Program-made: the position numbers and the translations under genes | Assembly: GCF_903819335.1 (NCBI RefSeq) | Contig: NZ_CAIJDE010000064.1 | Span: forward strand, 100,475 to 164,474 | Length of the DNA stretch: 64,000 bases | Source of the DNA: Flavobacterium panici | Lineage (GTDB): Bacteria; Bacteroidota; Bacteroidia; Flavobacteriales; Flavobacteriaceae | Direction: 5' to 3' | Notes under the pieces: generated by a model | The model's database searches: none | Seen by the model: only the letters and a program-made list of their open reading frames with translations | What the model was told of the DNA's origin: nothing | Shown here: positions 44,231 to 52,075 of the stretch, in pieces | Layout of the letters: the number at the start of each line of letters is the position of its first letter | Numbering within the stretch: position 1 is the first letter of the stretch

Positions 44231-45190
44231 ATGAAAAATATAAACAAAACAATAAGAAAAGCAGTAACAATATGTTTAGCCGGATCGTTTTTTTTGATTT
44301 CTATTGACAGCATAGCGCAACGTCGTGTGGGCGGTGGCGGTGGCGGCGTTCACAGACCTAGTGGAGGAACTCAAAGACCTGCTGTAAACAGACCAGCCAA
44401 TCAGTCACGACCTACAGTAAACAGGCCTGCAACAACAAGACCTGGCTCTAATGGTTCAGGAACCAAAGTTACCAGACCTGCTAATACTTCAAACACAAAT
44501 ATTAACAGAAATAATTCTGTCAACAGAAATTCTGGTAATCGAAATTCTGGCAACATAAACAATTCAGGTAATAGAAATACGAATATAAGCGGCAATACCC
44601 GAAACGTTGACAGAAGCAGGGACATTACCATAAATAATAACAGAAATACTGTTGTTAGACGAAATACTGTTGTGTATGCCCGTCCTCCATATGTTTATGG
44701 CGGTTACAGATATCATGCTTATAACCCGTATTACTTTCATCCATACAGACCATTTTATTATGGTCCGGTTTGGCACCCGTGGGGATTTTTTGTTGCCACT
44801 TTAGCCGTAACAGCAATAGTTGTAAGTGTCGAAAGCACGCAGTATCATTACGATCAGGGAGTTTGGTACGCGCCTTCCAATGGAGGTTATACTGCGGTTC
44901 CTGCGCCAGTTGGAGGAACAGTAAACAATATTCCGAGTGGAGCGCAGACTGTTAATACAGGAACGGTCAACAATTATTATTACGGAGGAACTTATTATGA
45001 AAAGGACGGCAATACCTATAAAGTTGTGCCGCCAACAGCAGGAACGGTTGTTGACAATTTACCCGAAGGCGGTAAAGAAGTTACCATTGGCGATGTAAAA
45101 TATGTGAAGTTTGGCGAAACCTACTATCAACCTGTAAAAGTTGATGGAAAAGACAAATACGAAGTGGTTTTGGTGGAAGAAGATAAATAA
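44231..45190 (+). CDS. DUF6515 protein with low-complexity repeat region
   Basis: 319 residues. A signal peptide (residues 1-29, AQRR) is followed by a Gly run (VGGGGGGVHRP) and about 100 residues of low complexity: RPxxxR and N-R-N/S repeats, with alternating RNSVNRNSGNRNSGN blocks. A hydrophobic segment (WGFFVATLAVTAIVVSVEST, about 179-198) precedes the C-terminal DUF6515 pair of repeats (YYYGGTYYEKDGNTYKVV; YVKFGETYYQPVKVDGK). The family is common in Bacteroidota and of unknown function. Confidence 0.75.
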   Translation: MKNINKTIRKAVTICLAGSFFLISIDSIAQRRVGGGGGGVHRPSGGTQRPAVNRPANQSRPTVNRPATTRPGSNGSGTKVTRPANTSNTNINRNNSVNRNSGNRNSGNINNSGNRNTNISGNTRNVDRSRDITINNNRNTVVRRNTVVYARPPYVYGGYRYHAYNPYYFHPYRPFYYGPVWHPWGFFVATLAVTAIVVSVESTQYHYDQGVWYAPSNGGYTAVPAPVGGTVNNIPSGAQTVNTGTVNNYYYGGTYYEKDGNTYKVVPPTAGTVVDNLPEGGKEVTIGDVKYVKFGETYYQPVKVDGKDKYEVVLVEEDK

Positions 45191-45249
45191 CAAAACACAA
45201 TTATTTTATTAATTCTATCAAACTAATATAACTTTAAAAGTTATTTTCA

Positions 45250-45257
45250 TACTTTTG
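45250..45257 (+). promoter_or_regulatory. -7 box (TACTTTTG) of the FGE-type gene
   Basis: TACTTTTG matches TAnnTTTG, 43 nt before the ATG at 45301. A -33 TTG is not obvious. Confidence 0.5.
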
Positions 45258-45300
45258 ATTCAACTTATTGACAACCAATACAGCTCAAAAAACCATTACA

Positions 45301-46443
45301 ATGAAAAATAAAACTTTTTGGATTTTCGCTATACTAACAATCTCCATAATTTCAATTACTTACGGTGTAACAAAATTAATTACGCCTAAACCAAAAGTAA
45401 CCGAAGCGGCTTTAGATTGTCATGAAATTCCAAATACATCAGAACCATCGGCATTTAAACCTACAATTGAAAATAAAAATAAACCAGCAGGAAAAGCTCC
45501 TGAAGGAATGGTTTGGATTCCCGGCGGCGAATTCTCCATGGGAAGTAATGTTGCAGATGAAAGTTTATGCAGTTTATCTGGCGTAACAAAAGATGCTGCT
45601 CCTATTCATCGCGTGTATGTTGACGGTTATTATATGGATAAAACCGAAGTAACAAACGAAGAATATGAAAAGTTTGTAAAAGCTACGGGATACATTACCG
45701 TTGCAGAACAAAAACCAACTAAAGAAGAATTTCCAACCGCTGCCGAAGAAGATTTAATTACAGGTTCTGTAATATTTACACCTACTCCATCAGCCGTAAA
45801 TTTGAATAATTTTCTACAATGGTGGTCTTACGTTGGCGGAACGGACTGGAAACATCCACTTGGACCTCAAAGTTCTATAAAAGGAAAAGAAAAATACCCT
45901 GTTGTTCATATTACTTATGAAGATGCTGCAGCTTATGCAAAATGGGCAGGAAAAAGACTTCCAACAGAAGCTGAATGGGAATTTGCAGCCAGAGGCGGAA
46001 AAACGGGAGAAATTTACGCTTGGGGAAACACACTGAAACCAAACGGAAAATTTCAGGCTAATATCTATCAGGGACATTTCCCGATTAAAGATGGTGATAC
46101 AGGAGAAGATGGTTTTAAAGGCATTGCTCCTGTCGCACAATTTGCACCAAATGCTTACGGATTGTATGATGTTGCAGGAAATGTATGGGAATGGACAAAC
46201 GATTGGTACAGCGTTGATTATTATAAAACATTAGGCGAAAGCGGAAAAACTGCCAAAAATCCGCAAGGGCCAGATGCTTACAATGATCCAAACGATCCAA
46301 CACAAATAAAAAGAGTGCACCGCGGCGGTTCTTTTTTATGTACAGATCAATATTGTACAAGATATATGGTGGGAACCAGAGGAAAAGGCGAAATTAGATC
46401 TGCTGCCAATCATCTTGGTTTTAGATGTGTAAAAAGTATTTAA
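45301..46443 (+). CDS. Formylglycine-generating-type enzyme (SUMF1/FGE)
   Basis: 380 residues from the ATG at 45301, with a membrane or signal anchor (KTFWIFAILTISIISITYGV). The FGE domain runs from MVWIPGGEFSMGSN to the end; RLPTEAEWEFAARGG and GNVWEWTNDWYSVDYY are family motifs. Near the end GGSFLCTDQYCTRYM carries Cys347 and Cys352, spaced as the two active-site cysteines of bona fide FGE (C-x4-C). This favours oxidation of a sulfatase Cys to formylglycine over the cysteine-less FGE-like proteins. No sulfatase gene lies in the window. Confidence 0.82.
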   Translation: MKNKTFWIFAILTISIISITYGVTKLITPKPKVTEAALDCHEIPNTSEPSAFKPTIENKNKPAGKAPEGMVWIPGGEFSMGSNVADESLCSLSGVTKDAAPIHRVYVDGYYMDKTEVTNEEYEKFVKATGYITVAEQKPTKEEFPTAAEEDLITGSVIFTPTPSAVNLNNFLQWWSYVGGTDWKHPLGPQSSIKGKEKYPVVHITYEDAAAYAKWAGKRLPTEAEWEFAARGGKTGEIYAWGNTLKPNGKFQANIYQGHFPIKDGDTGEDGFKGIAPVAQFAPNAYGLYDVAGNVWEWTNDWYSVDYYKTLGESGKTAKNPQGPDAYNDPNDPTQIKRVHRGGSFLCTDQYCTRYMVGTRGKGEIRSAANHLGFRCVKSI

Positions 46444-46489
46444 ACGAAAAACATTTATTTCAAAAAATATATTCAACTTAATAAATCAG

Positions 46490-46646
46490 GTGTCCTTACA
46501 GGACACAATCAAAATCTTAATATTCTTGCTACCAACCAAATATTCCTAACGGAATAATTTTTTTAAACTGAAAAGGCTCATTCCGTTAGGAATGTCTGAT
46601 TGGTAGAAATTCAATTTGTTGAAAGATATACGTTCCGTAGGAACGT
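46490..46646. repeat. Three REP-like palindromes in the 340-bp gap
   Basis: GTGTCCTTACAGGACAC (46490-46506), a longer hairpin 46529-46555/46580-46606 with arms built on ATTCCTAACGGAAT and CTACCAA, and ACGTTCCGTAGGAACGT (46630-46646). The repeats alternate in a 340-bp gap between the FGE-type gene and pepT, together with a weak GGCTGTCTAC...GGTCTCTTTTTTT terminator-like end (46681-46711). No coding frame. Confidence 0.75.
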
Positions 46647-46759
46647 TTGACTATTAGAACAGATAATTCAATAAAAACAGGAGGCTGTCTACAAAAACGG
46701 TCTCTTTTTTTATTATTTTCGATACTAAAACCGCAAATTTACCTGCTAAAAAAAATGTC

Positions 46760-46767
46760 TATATTTG
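46760..46767 (+). promoter_or_regulatory. -7 box (TATATTTG) of pepT
   Basis: Exact TAnnTTTG, 16 nt before the pepT start codon at 46784. Confidence 0.55.
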
Positions 46768-46783
46768 CTAAAAATAAAAAGAA

Positions 46784-48061
46784 ATGCAACATATCATAGA
46801 TCGTTTTATCAGTTATGTAACAATTGATACAGAATCAGATCCGAATTCTAAAACAACCCCAAGTACAGAAAAACAATGGAATCTTGCCAATAAATTAGTC
46901 GAAGAACTAAAAACAATTGGTTTAACAGATGTTACCATAGATGACAAAGCGTACATTATGGCAACCCTGCCAAGTAATGTTGATCATGAAGTCCCGACAA
47001 TTGGATTTGTTTCTCATTTTGATACTTCACCAGATTTTAGCGGTGCAAATGTAAAACCGCAGATTGTAGAGAATTACGACGGAAAAGATATTGTTTTGAA
47101 TGCTGAAAAAAACATCATTCTTTCTCCAAATTACTTTAAAGATTTATTACAATATAAAGGACAAACGATCATTACAACCGACGGAACTACTTTGTTAGGT
47201 GCAGATGATAAAGCCGGAATTACGGAGATTGTTTCGGCAATGGAATACTTAATTCAGCATCCGGAAATTAAACACGGAAAAATCAGAATTGGTTTTACTC
47301 CCGACGAAGAAATTGGACGCGGTGCGCATCATTTTGATGTGGAAAAATTTGGCGCTCAATGGGCTTACACCATGGACGGAAGCCAGATTGGTGAATTAGA
47401 ATATGAAAATTTTAATGCTGCCGGAGCTAAAATTACTTTTAAAGGAAAAAGCGTTCACCCAGGTTATGCAAAAGGAAAAATGATCAACTCGATGTTGATT
47501 GCTAATGAATTTATTAATGAACTTCCAAAAGGTGAAACGCCTCAGGAAACAAAAGGTTACGAAGGTTTTTTTCACGTTCATCATTTAACGGGAAGTATTG
47601 AAGAAACCGTTTTAGAATTAATTATCCGCGATCATAATAAAAGCAAATTTGAAAAACGTAAAGATTTAATTGGAAAAATTGCCAAAAAAATCAATAAGAA
47701 GTTTGCGAAACAATTTGGTGAAGATATTGTAACTACTGAAATTAGAGATCAGTATTATAATATGAAAGAAAAGGTACTTCCGGTAAAACATATTATTGAT
47801 ATTGCCGAAAAAGCAATGCGTGAACTAAACATCAAACCAATCATAAAACCTATTCGCGGCGGTACTGACGGATCTCAATTATCCTATATGGGATTACCTT
47901 GTCCGAATATTTTTGCCGGCGGACATAACTTCCACGGAAAATACGAATATGTTCCTGCAGAAAGTATTCAAAAAGCGACTGATGTTATTGTAAAAATTGC
48001 TGAACTTACAGCAATTCCGGGAATTTTTGATTCAAAAGAAAAACCTAAAAGAACAAGATAA
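46784..48061 (+). CDS. pepT: Peptidase T (tripeptide aminopeptidase)
   Basis: 425 residues of the M20 family. GFVSHFDTSPDFSGANVKP supplies the first His and Asp ligands, TLLGADDKAGITEI the bridging Asp, and TPDEEIGRGAHHFDVEKFG the catalytic Glu pair; GGTDGSQLSYMGLP and the final HGKYEYVP contain the last His ligand. These and the length are specific for PepT, which removes the N-terminal residue from tripeptides. The next gene may overlap its last few codons. Confidence 0.95.
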   Translation: MQHIIDRFISYVTIDTESDPNSKTTPSTEKQWNLANKLVEELKTIGLTDVTIDDKAYIMATLPSNVDHEVPTIGFVSHFDTSPDFSGANVKPQIVENYDGKDIVLNAEKNIILSPNYFKDLLQYKGQTIITTDGTTLLGADDKAGITEIVSAMEYLIQHPEIKHGKIRIGFTPDEEIGRGAHHFDVEKFGAQWAYTMDGSQIGELEYENFNAAGAKITFKGKSVHPGYAKGKMINSMLIANEFINELPKGETPQETKGYEGFFHVHHLTGSIEETVLELIIRDHNKSKFEKRKDLIGKIAKKINKKFAKQFGEDIVTTEIRDQYYNMKEKVLPVKHIIDIAEKAMRELNIKPIIKPIRGGTDGSQLSYMGLPCPNIFAGGHNFHGKYEYVPAESIQKATDVIVKIAELTAIPGIFDSKEKPKRTR

Positions 48062-48062
48062 T

Positions 48063-48650
48063 TTGGAACCAGCTTCTGAAAATAAAGGCATGTGGAAATA
48101 TAGCGGTCAATGGGAAGAAGAATTACTTCTCCTTAAAGCTATTATTGACAAAACCGAACTAAAAGAAACCACAAAATGGGGTGGTCCGGTTTATGTTTAT
48201 GAGAAAAAAAATGTCATTGGTTTAGGAGGTTTTAAAGATTATTTTGCGATTTGGTTTTTTAATGGTGTTTTCCTGAAAGATGAGAAAAAGAAACTTATTA
48301 ATGCACAGGAAGAAGTTACAAAATCATTGCGTCAATGGCGTTTTGCTTCAAAAGAGGAAATAAACGAAAAAGAAATTTTAGAATATATCTTAGAAGCGAT
48401 TGAAAATGAAAAGCAAGGCAAGATCATTAAACCTTCAAAAAAAGAAGTTATAGTTTCTGAACTTCTTAATGCAGAAATGGTTAAAAATCCGGCTTTGGCA
48501 ACAGCTTTTGAAAAATTCAGTCCTTATAAGCAATATGAGTTTTTAGAATATATTGAAACTGCTAAACAGGAAAAAACAAAACTTTCGAGAATTGAAAAAG
48601 TGATTCCGATGATTTTGGCGAATGTTGGGTTGAATGATAAATATAGGTAG
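48063..48650 (+). CDS. YdeI/OmdA-type DUF1801 protein
   Basis: About 195 residues if the TTG at 48063 is used; the frame is open from 47997 overlapping pepT, and an ATG is at 48090. The family part starts around GMWKYSGQWEEELLLLKAIIDKTELKE and includes TTKWGGPVYVYEKKNVIGLGGFKDYFAIWFFNGVFLKDEKK, typical of DUF1801/YdhG-type proteins. The C-terminus (FEKFSPYKQYEFLEYIETAK) is the OmdA/YdeI extension. Function unknown; the start is uncertain. Confidence 0.75.
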   Translation: MEPASENKGMWKYSGQWEEELLLLKAIIDKTELKETTKWGGPVYVYEKKNVIGLGGFKDYFAIWFFNGVFLKDEKKKLINAQEEVTKSLRQWRFASKEEINEKEILEYILEAIENEKQGKIIKPSKKEVIVSELLNAEMVKNPALATAFEKFSPYKQYEFLEYIETAKQEKTKLSRIEKVIPMILANVGLNDKYR

Positions 48651-48737
48651 TTAAATTCCAAATTTTTAAAATTCCAAATTCCATCCCGATAGCTATCGGG
48701 ACTGAGCGAAGTCGAAGAGCTTTCAAACCTATACGAG

Positions 48738-48770
48738 ACCTTTGTCAAAGTTTAAAACTTTGATAAAGGT
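48738..48770 (+). terminator. ACCTTTGTCAAAGTTT hairpin, terminator-like
   Basis: ACCTTTGTCAAAGTTT and AAAACTTTGATAAAGGT form an almost perfect 15-bp stem, followed by TTTTTTC. Its sequence looks like another dispersed repeat (palindrome of ACTTTGTCAAAGT type), but the T-run makes it fit as a terminator for the DUF1801 gene. Confidence 0.6.
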
Positions 48771-48790
48771 TTTTTCTTTGCACAAAGTAT

Positions 48791-48894
48791 TGTCATTTCG
48801 ATCGAAGGGAGAAATCGCACAAGAAACCCTACAAAGTAAGTTGTCAATCTTTGTCGATCAACTTGTGCGATTTCTCCCTTCGGTCGAAATGACA
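48791..48894. repeat. Large hairpin repeat, 33-bp arms (GTCATTTCGATCGAAGGGAG)
   Basis: Arms at 48791-48823 and 48862-48894 are inverted copies with one mismatch over 33 bp and a 38-bp loop. The arm word is distinct from the other repeat families in the window. Confidence 0.9.
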
Positions 48895-48951
48895 AGATTG
48901 TGTTATCTCTTTTTATTTGAAATATGTAACATAATGCTTATCCGCATTTAT

Positions 48952-49033
48952 GTCATTGCGAGGAACGAAGCAACCACACTAACATGAATATGAGTGATAA
49001 GCATCGTGAGATTGCTTCGTTCCTCGCAATGAC
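48952..49033. repeat. Hairpin repeat, 22-bp perfect arms (GTCATTGCGAGGAACGAAGC)
   Basis: Arms at 48952-48973 and 49012-49033 are perfectly inverted over 22 bp with a 38-bp loop. It follows the 33-bp-arm repeat by 57 bp. The 460-bp gap 48651-49110 holds no gene and consists of these hairpins plus a CCCGATAGCTATCGGGACTGAGCGAAG copy near 48684. Confidence 0.9.
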
Positions 49034-49051
49034 CACACGTTTAGTATAAAC

Positions 49052-49086
49052 AAAAAAAATCCCAAACTCCATTGGAATTTGGGATT
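49052..49086 (-). terminator. Terminator of yajC
   Basis: ATCCCAAACTCC and GGAATTTGGGAT form a stem of 10-12 bp, preceded on the plus strand by AAAAAAAA, which is the U-run for the leftward yajC transcript. Confidence 0.75.
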
Positions 49087-49110
49087 TAAAATATTGTAAT
49101 TTAAAAAAGC

Positions 49111-49386
49111 TTAAGCTTTTTTATTCAAAGCAGCGCTTAATTCTAAAGAAATAGCAGAACGCTCTAATTTTAATTTTCCTGACATAGTTTCGATTACTAC
49201 AGTAGTTTCTGCTAATTCAGCAATTTTACCGTGGAAACCACTTTTAGTAACTATTTTATCACCTACTTTTAGGCTGCTTTCAAATTCTTTTTCGTTTTTT
49301 GCTCTTTTTTGCTGTGGTCTGATCATGAAGAAATAGATTACCACAAACATTAATAGAAATGGCGCAAATTGAGTTAATTGTCCCAT
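49111..49386 (-). CDS. yajC: Preprotein translocase subunit YajC
   Basis: 91 residues: one membrane helix (QFAPFLLMFVVIYFFMIRPQ), the conserved FFMIRPQQKRAKNEKEFESSLKVGDKIVTKSGFHGKIAEL, and a charged tail. YajC binds SecDF in the Sec translocon. The separate gap to nusB (49387-49577) holds a repeat and no gene, although flavobacterial relatives often carry a DUF1573 gene there; that comparison is from general knowledge. Confidence 0.95.
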   Translation of the reverse strand: MGQLTQFAPFLLMFVVIYFFMIRPQQKRAKNEKEFESSLKVGDKIVTKSGFHGKIAELAETTVVIETMSGKLKLERSAISLELSAALNKKA

Positions 49387-49432
49387 AATTTAAATTCTGT
49401 TTTTTGATTTATTATTAATATTTTTTTCTCTT

Positions 49433-49560
49433 TGACTTCGCTCAGAGTGACATTATTATTTTTTTTAAAATTCAACTTTATTAAATTCTAATCCGTCTTT
49501 GAATGCTCTTCGACTTCGCTCAGAGTGACACAAAGGTAATTGGAATTTGGAATTTTAAAA
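49433..49560. repeat. Two CTTCGACTTCGCTCAGAGTGAC copies plus GGAATTTGGAATTTT
   Basis: The gap between yajC and nusB holds a copy at 49430-49451 and another at 49502-49530, followed by TTGGAATTTGGAATTTTAAAA at 49540. 49502-49530 is identical to 11560-11588 in the aminotransferase gene. Confidence 0.8.
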
Positions 49561-49577
49561 TTGATTATTCTAAAATT

Positions 49578-50522
49578 TTACATTAACCCTCTGCCTACTT
49601 TTACCATCTTTTTATTAGCGGTAAGTTCTTTTACAAGATTATCTAAAATTCCGTTGATAAAAATACTACTTTTTGGTGTAGAATACTCTTTTGCAATTTC
49701 TAAATATTCGTTAAGAGTTACTTTTACAGGAATTGAAGGAAATTTCAAGAATTCGCAAATTGCCATTTTCAAAATAATCGTATCAATTTCTGCAATCCTT
49801 TCACTGTCCCAGTTTGGTGTTTTATCGTCATATTCTTTTGCTAAAACAGCTTCGTTTAAAACTGTTCTTCTAAATAAATCTTTAGCAAAATCTTTATCCT
49901 CAACATCTTTATATAATTTAGGAACTCTAAAATCGTCTGGATCTTCGGTTTTAATTGCTTTCAATTGTTTAATGATATGTGTGTTTACAACCGGAATATC
50001 ATCAACCCAAGTCAATTTATCATCCTCTAAATACTCGTATAATTTGTCATTTGGGACAATAACCTCAGCAAATAAATCAGCAATAAATTGTTTGTCTTCT
50101 TCAAAAGTATTGACATTATTGCTCATGTATTTTTTATACAAATCGCTTGCTTTAATATCATTTAAAAGCAAAATAATATAATCGTCGTTTAATGACCAGT
50201 TGTTGATTTTACGATTTTCTAAAGCAATGCTTAGGGAATTACTTTCGGCAAGAAGCTGAAAGATTTTGTTTTTGATGAACTTTTCGTTCGGATTACGTTC
50301 TGCTGCAGTAGCAAGATGTTTTTTGCTTGAAAGATGCAAGAATACAGATTCTTTTTTGCAAATTTCAATCAATGAAGAAAGCATTATAAGATATAAGTCC
50401 TGAATATTATCAATACTGTAAAAAAGAAATTTTTCTTCTTTTTCCATATTATCAGAACCGCTTTGGTGCATTGCATAAATGGATTGCATGACTTTAACGC
50501 GTATGTGTCTTCTATTTACCAC
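49578..50522 (-). CDS. nusB: Transcription antitermination factor NusB
   Basis: 314 residues. The N-terminus (RRHIRVKVMQSIYAMHQSG) and the C-terminal NusB-like helical domain (FAKDLFRRTVLNEAVLAKEYDDKTPNWDSERIAEIDTIILKMAICEFLKFPSIPVKVTLNEYLEIAKEYSTPKSSIFINGILDNL) match the RsmB/NusB fold. Longer than the E. coli protein (139), as is usual in Bacteroidota, with a linker in between. It helps rRNA antitermination with NusE. Confidence 0.92.
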   Translation of the reverse strand: MVNRRHIRVKVMQSIYAMHQSGSDNMEKEEKFLFYSIDNIQDLYLIMLSSLIEICKKESVFLHLSSKKHLATAAERNPNEKFIKNKIFQLLAESNSLSIALENRKINNWSLNDDYIILLLNDIKASDLYKKYMSNNVNTFEEDKQFIADLFAEVIVPNDKLYEYLEDDKLTWVDDIPVVNTHIIKQLKAIKTEDPDDFRVPKLYKDVEDKDFAKDLFRRTVLNEAVLAKEYDDKTPNWDSERIAEIDTIILKMAICEFLKFPSIPVKVTLNEYLEIAKEYSTPKSSIFINGILDNLVKELTANKKMVKVGRGLM

Positions 50523-50587
50523 CTTGTAAGAACATTTAAAAATTAGTCTGCAAAAGTATAACTTTTAAGGCATATTTTAAAATTAAT

Positions 50588-50740
50588 TCGTAAAAAAGTC
50601 GCAGTTTTCAGTCGCAGTTTTCAGTTTAATTCAAAATTAATCTCAGTATTCAGTCTCAGTCTCAATATTCCGATAAAACTGGAAAATGCAACTGGATACT
50701 AAAAAAAATCCCAGTCTTCAGAGCAAACTGAAAACTGGGA
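50588..50740. repeat. CAGTTTTCAGTC-type repeat region
   Basis: GTCGCAGTTTTCAGTCGCAGTTTTCAG near 50598 and AACTGAAAACTGGGACTGAGACTG near 50725 are inverted variants of one word; a degenerate copy (CTGAAAACTGCGACTGCGACTG) lies at 56255-56276. No ORF. The inner part 50709-50738 (CCCAGTCTTCAG...CTGAAAACTGGG) with AAAAAAAATCC gives a leftward terminator for the dehydrogenase gene. Confidence 0.65.
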
Positions 50741-50761
50741 CTGAGACTGTAAACTAAAAAA

Positions 50762-51871
50762 TTACTTCTTAGCAGCGTTTTCAATTTTTCTCGCATCGAT
50801 ACGATTTTGAGCAATTGTAAGTGCAGCTTTGTGAGTTGTCATACCGTTTTTCACAGCATAATCGATAATTTCTAAAGTAGTATTGTAGATATTTTCGGTT
50901 TTAGCCATGATTTCAGCTTTACCATAATGCTCTAATTCAGCATAAACATTGATGATTCCACCAGCGTTGATCAAGAAATCAGGAGCATATAAAATTCCTC
51001 TTTCCTGTAATCTTGCACCGTGAACATTTTCATCCGCTAATTGGTTATTTGCTGCTCCAGCAATAACTTTAGCTTTAATTTTGTTTACTGTATCATCATT
51101 AATTGTTGCTCCCATTGCACAAGGCGCATAGATATCAACATCTGCTGTATATAAATCTTCACCAGTATAAATTGTAGCATTGTATTTTGAAGCAACCTGA
51201 TATAATTTTTCTTCGTTAATATCAGTAATTGTTACCTGTGCTCCTTCTTTAGTTAAATACTCAACCAGAGTTTCACCTACGTGTCCAATTCCCTGAACCA
51301 AAACTTTTTTACCATCTAAAACATCAGAACCAAACTGACTTTTAGCAGCCGCTTTCATTCCTAAATAAACTCCGTAAGCTGTTATAGGAGAAGGATTTCC
51401 AGATCCGCCTCTTTCTTCAGAGATTCCAGTAACATAAGGTGTTACGTCTCTTACAGTGTCCATGTCTTTAGTTTCCATTCCAACATCTTCAGCTGTAATA
51501 TATCTTCCGCTTAAAGAGTGAACAAACTCACCAAACTTACGCATCAATTCAGGAGTTTTCTGCGTTTTAGCATCACCAATAATTACTGCTTTTCCACCAC
51601 CAATATTTAAACCGGTAATTGCAGATTTATAAGTCATACCTCTTGAAAGACGCAAAACATCGTTTAATGCTTCCCATTCCGTATTGTAATTCCACATTCT
51701 AGTACCTCCTAAAGCTGGCCCCATAACTGAATTATGAATACCAATAATTGCTTTTAAACCTGTATCTTTGTCATTGCAAAATACAATTTGTTCGTGATCG
51801 TCAAAAGATAATTGACCAAAAACAGGATCCATTTTTTGAAGTTCCTTTCCAGTTGCGAAAGTTGCATCCAT
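50762..51871 (-). CDS. Leu/Phe/Val/Glu-type dehydrogenase
   Basis: 369 residues. GGTRMWNYNTEWEALNDVLRLSRGMTYKSAITGLNIGGGKAVIIGDA holds the substrate-binding Gly-rich loop and the catalytic Lys (GGGKAVI). The NAD domain contains GIGHVGETLVEYL, and INAGGIINVYAE is the C-terminal substrate loop. Among ELFV family members the 'GPALGGTRMW' start is the Leu/Val/Phe subgroup. It converts a branched or aromatic amino acid to its oxo acid with NAD. The exact substrate is unknown. Confidence 0.9.
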   Translation of the reverse strand: MDATFATGKELQKMDPVFGQLSFDDHEQIVFCNDKDTGLKAIIGIHNSVMGPALGGTRMWNYNTEWEALNDVLRLSRGMTYKSAITGLNIGGGKAVIIGDAKTQKTPELMRKFGEFVHSLSGRYITAEDVGMETKDMDTVRDVTPYVTGISEERGGSGNPSPITAYGVYLGMKAAAKSQFGSDVLDGKKVLVQGIGHVGETLVEYLTKEGAQVTITDINEEKLYQVASKYNATIYTGEDLYTADVDIYAPCAMGATINDDTVNKIKAKVIAGAANNQLADENVHGARLQERGILYAPDFLINAGGIINVYAELEHYGKAEIMAKTENIYNTTLEIIDYAVKNGMTTHKAALTIAQNRIDARKIENAAKK

Positions 51872-51921
51872 AGCGTTACTATTTAGTTGTTTAAAATTAT
51901 GAATTTGTCAAAAAGACAACT

Positions 51922-51929
51922 CAAACATA
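51922..51929 (-). promoter_or_regulatory. -7 box (TATGTTTG) of the dehydrogenase gene
   Basis: TATGTTTG on the minus strand matches TAnnTTTG, about 50 nt before the start codon at 51871, which leaves a ~45-nt leader. Confidence 0.5.
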
Positions 51930-52075
51930 AGCAAAAAATATACATGTGCTAATTTTTTATCTTTAAAATAACAATTATACAAAATATTTATTTTGATTAG
52001 ATTACATTTTATTATACTTTTAATTAAGAATAATTCATAAAATTAAATCAAGTCAATATTGAATCTCTTAAAAAA

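Noticed and set aside
47997..48062. Early start of the DUF1801 gene overlapping pepT by 65 nt
   Set aside because: The residues before about 23 come from the pepT coding frame and do not match the family; TTG 48063 or ATG 48090 is more likely.
48742..48987. An open frame of 81 codons on the plus strand
   Set aside because: It runs through the arms of the 33-bp and 22-bp hairpins; coding similarity is absent and the sequence is explained by repeats.
46490..49033. Regular hairpins as a CRISPR array
   Set aside because: The repeats differ from one another, there are no uniform spacers and no cas genes.
49540..50181. A 213-codon frame on the plus strand
   Set aside because: It is antisense to nusB, and its Ser/Leu-rich product is typical of a shadow frame; nusB has clear family motifs.
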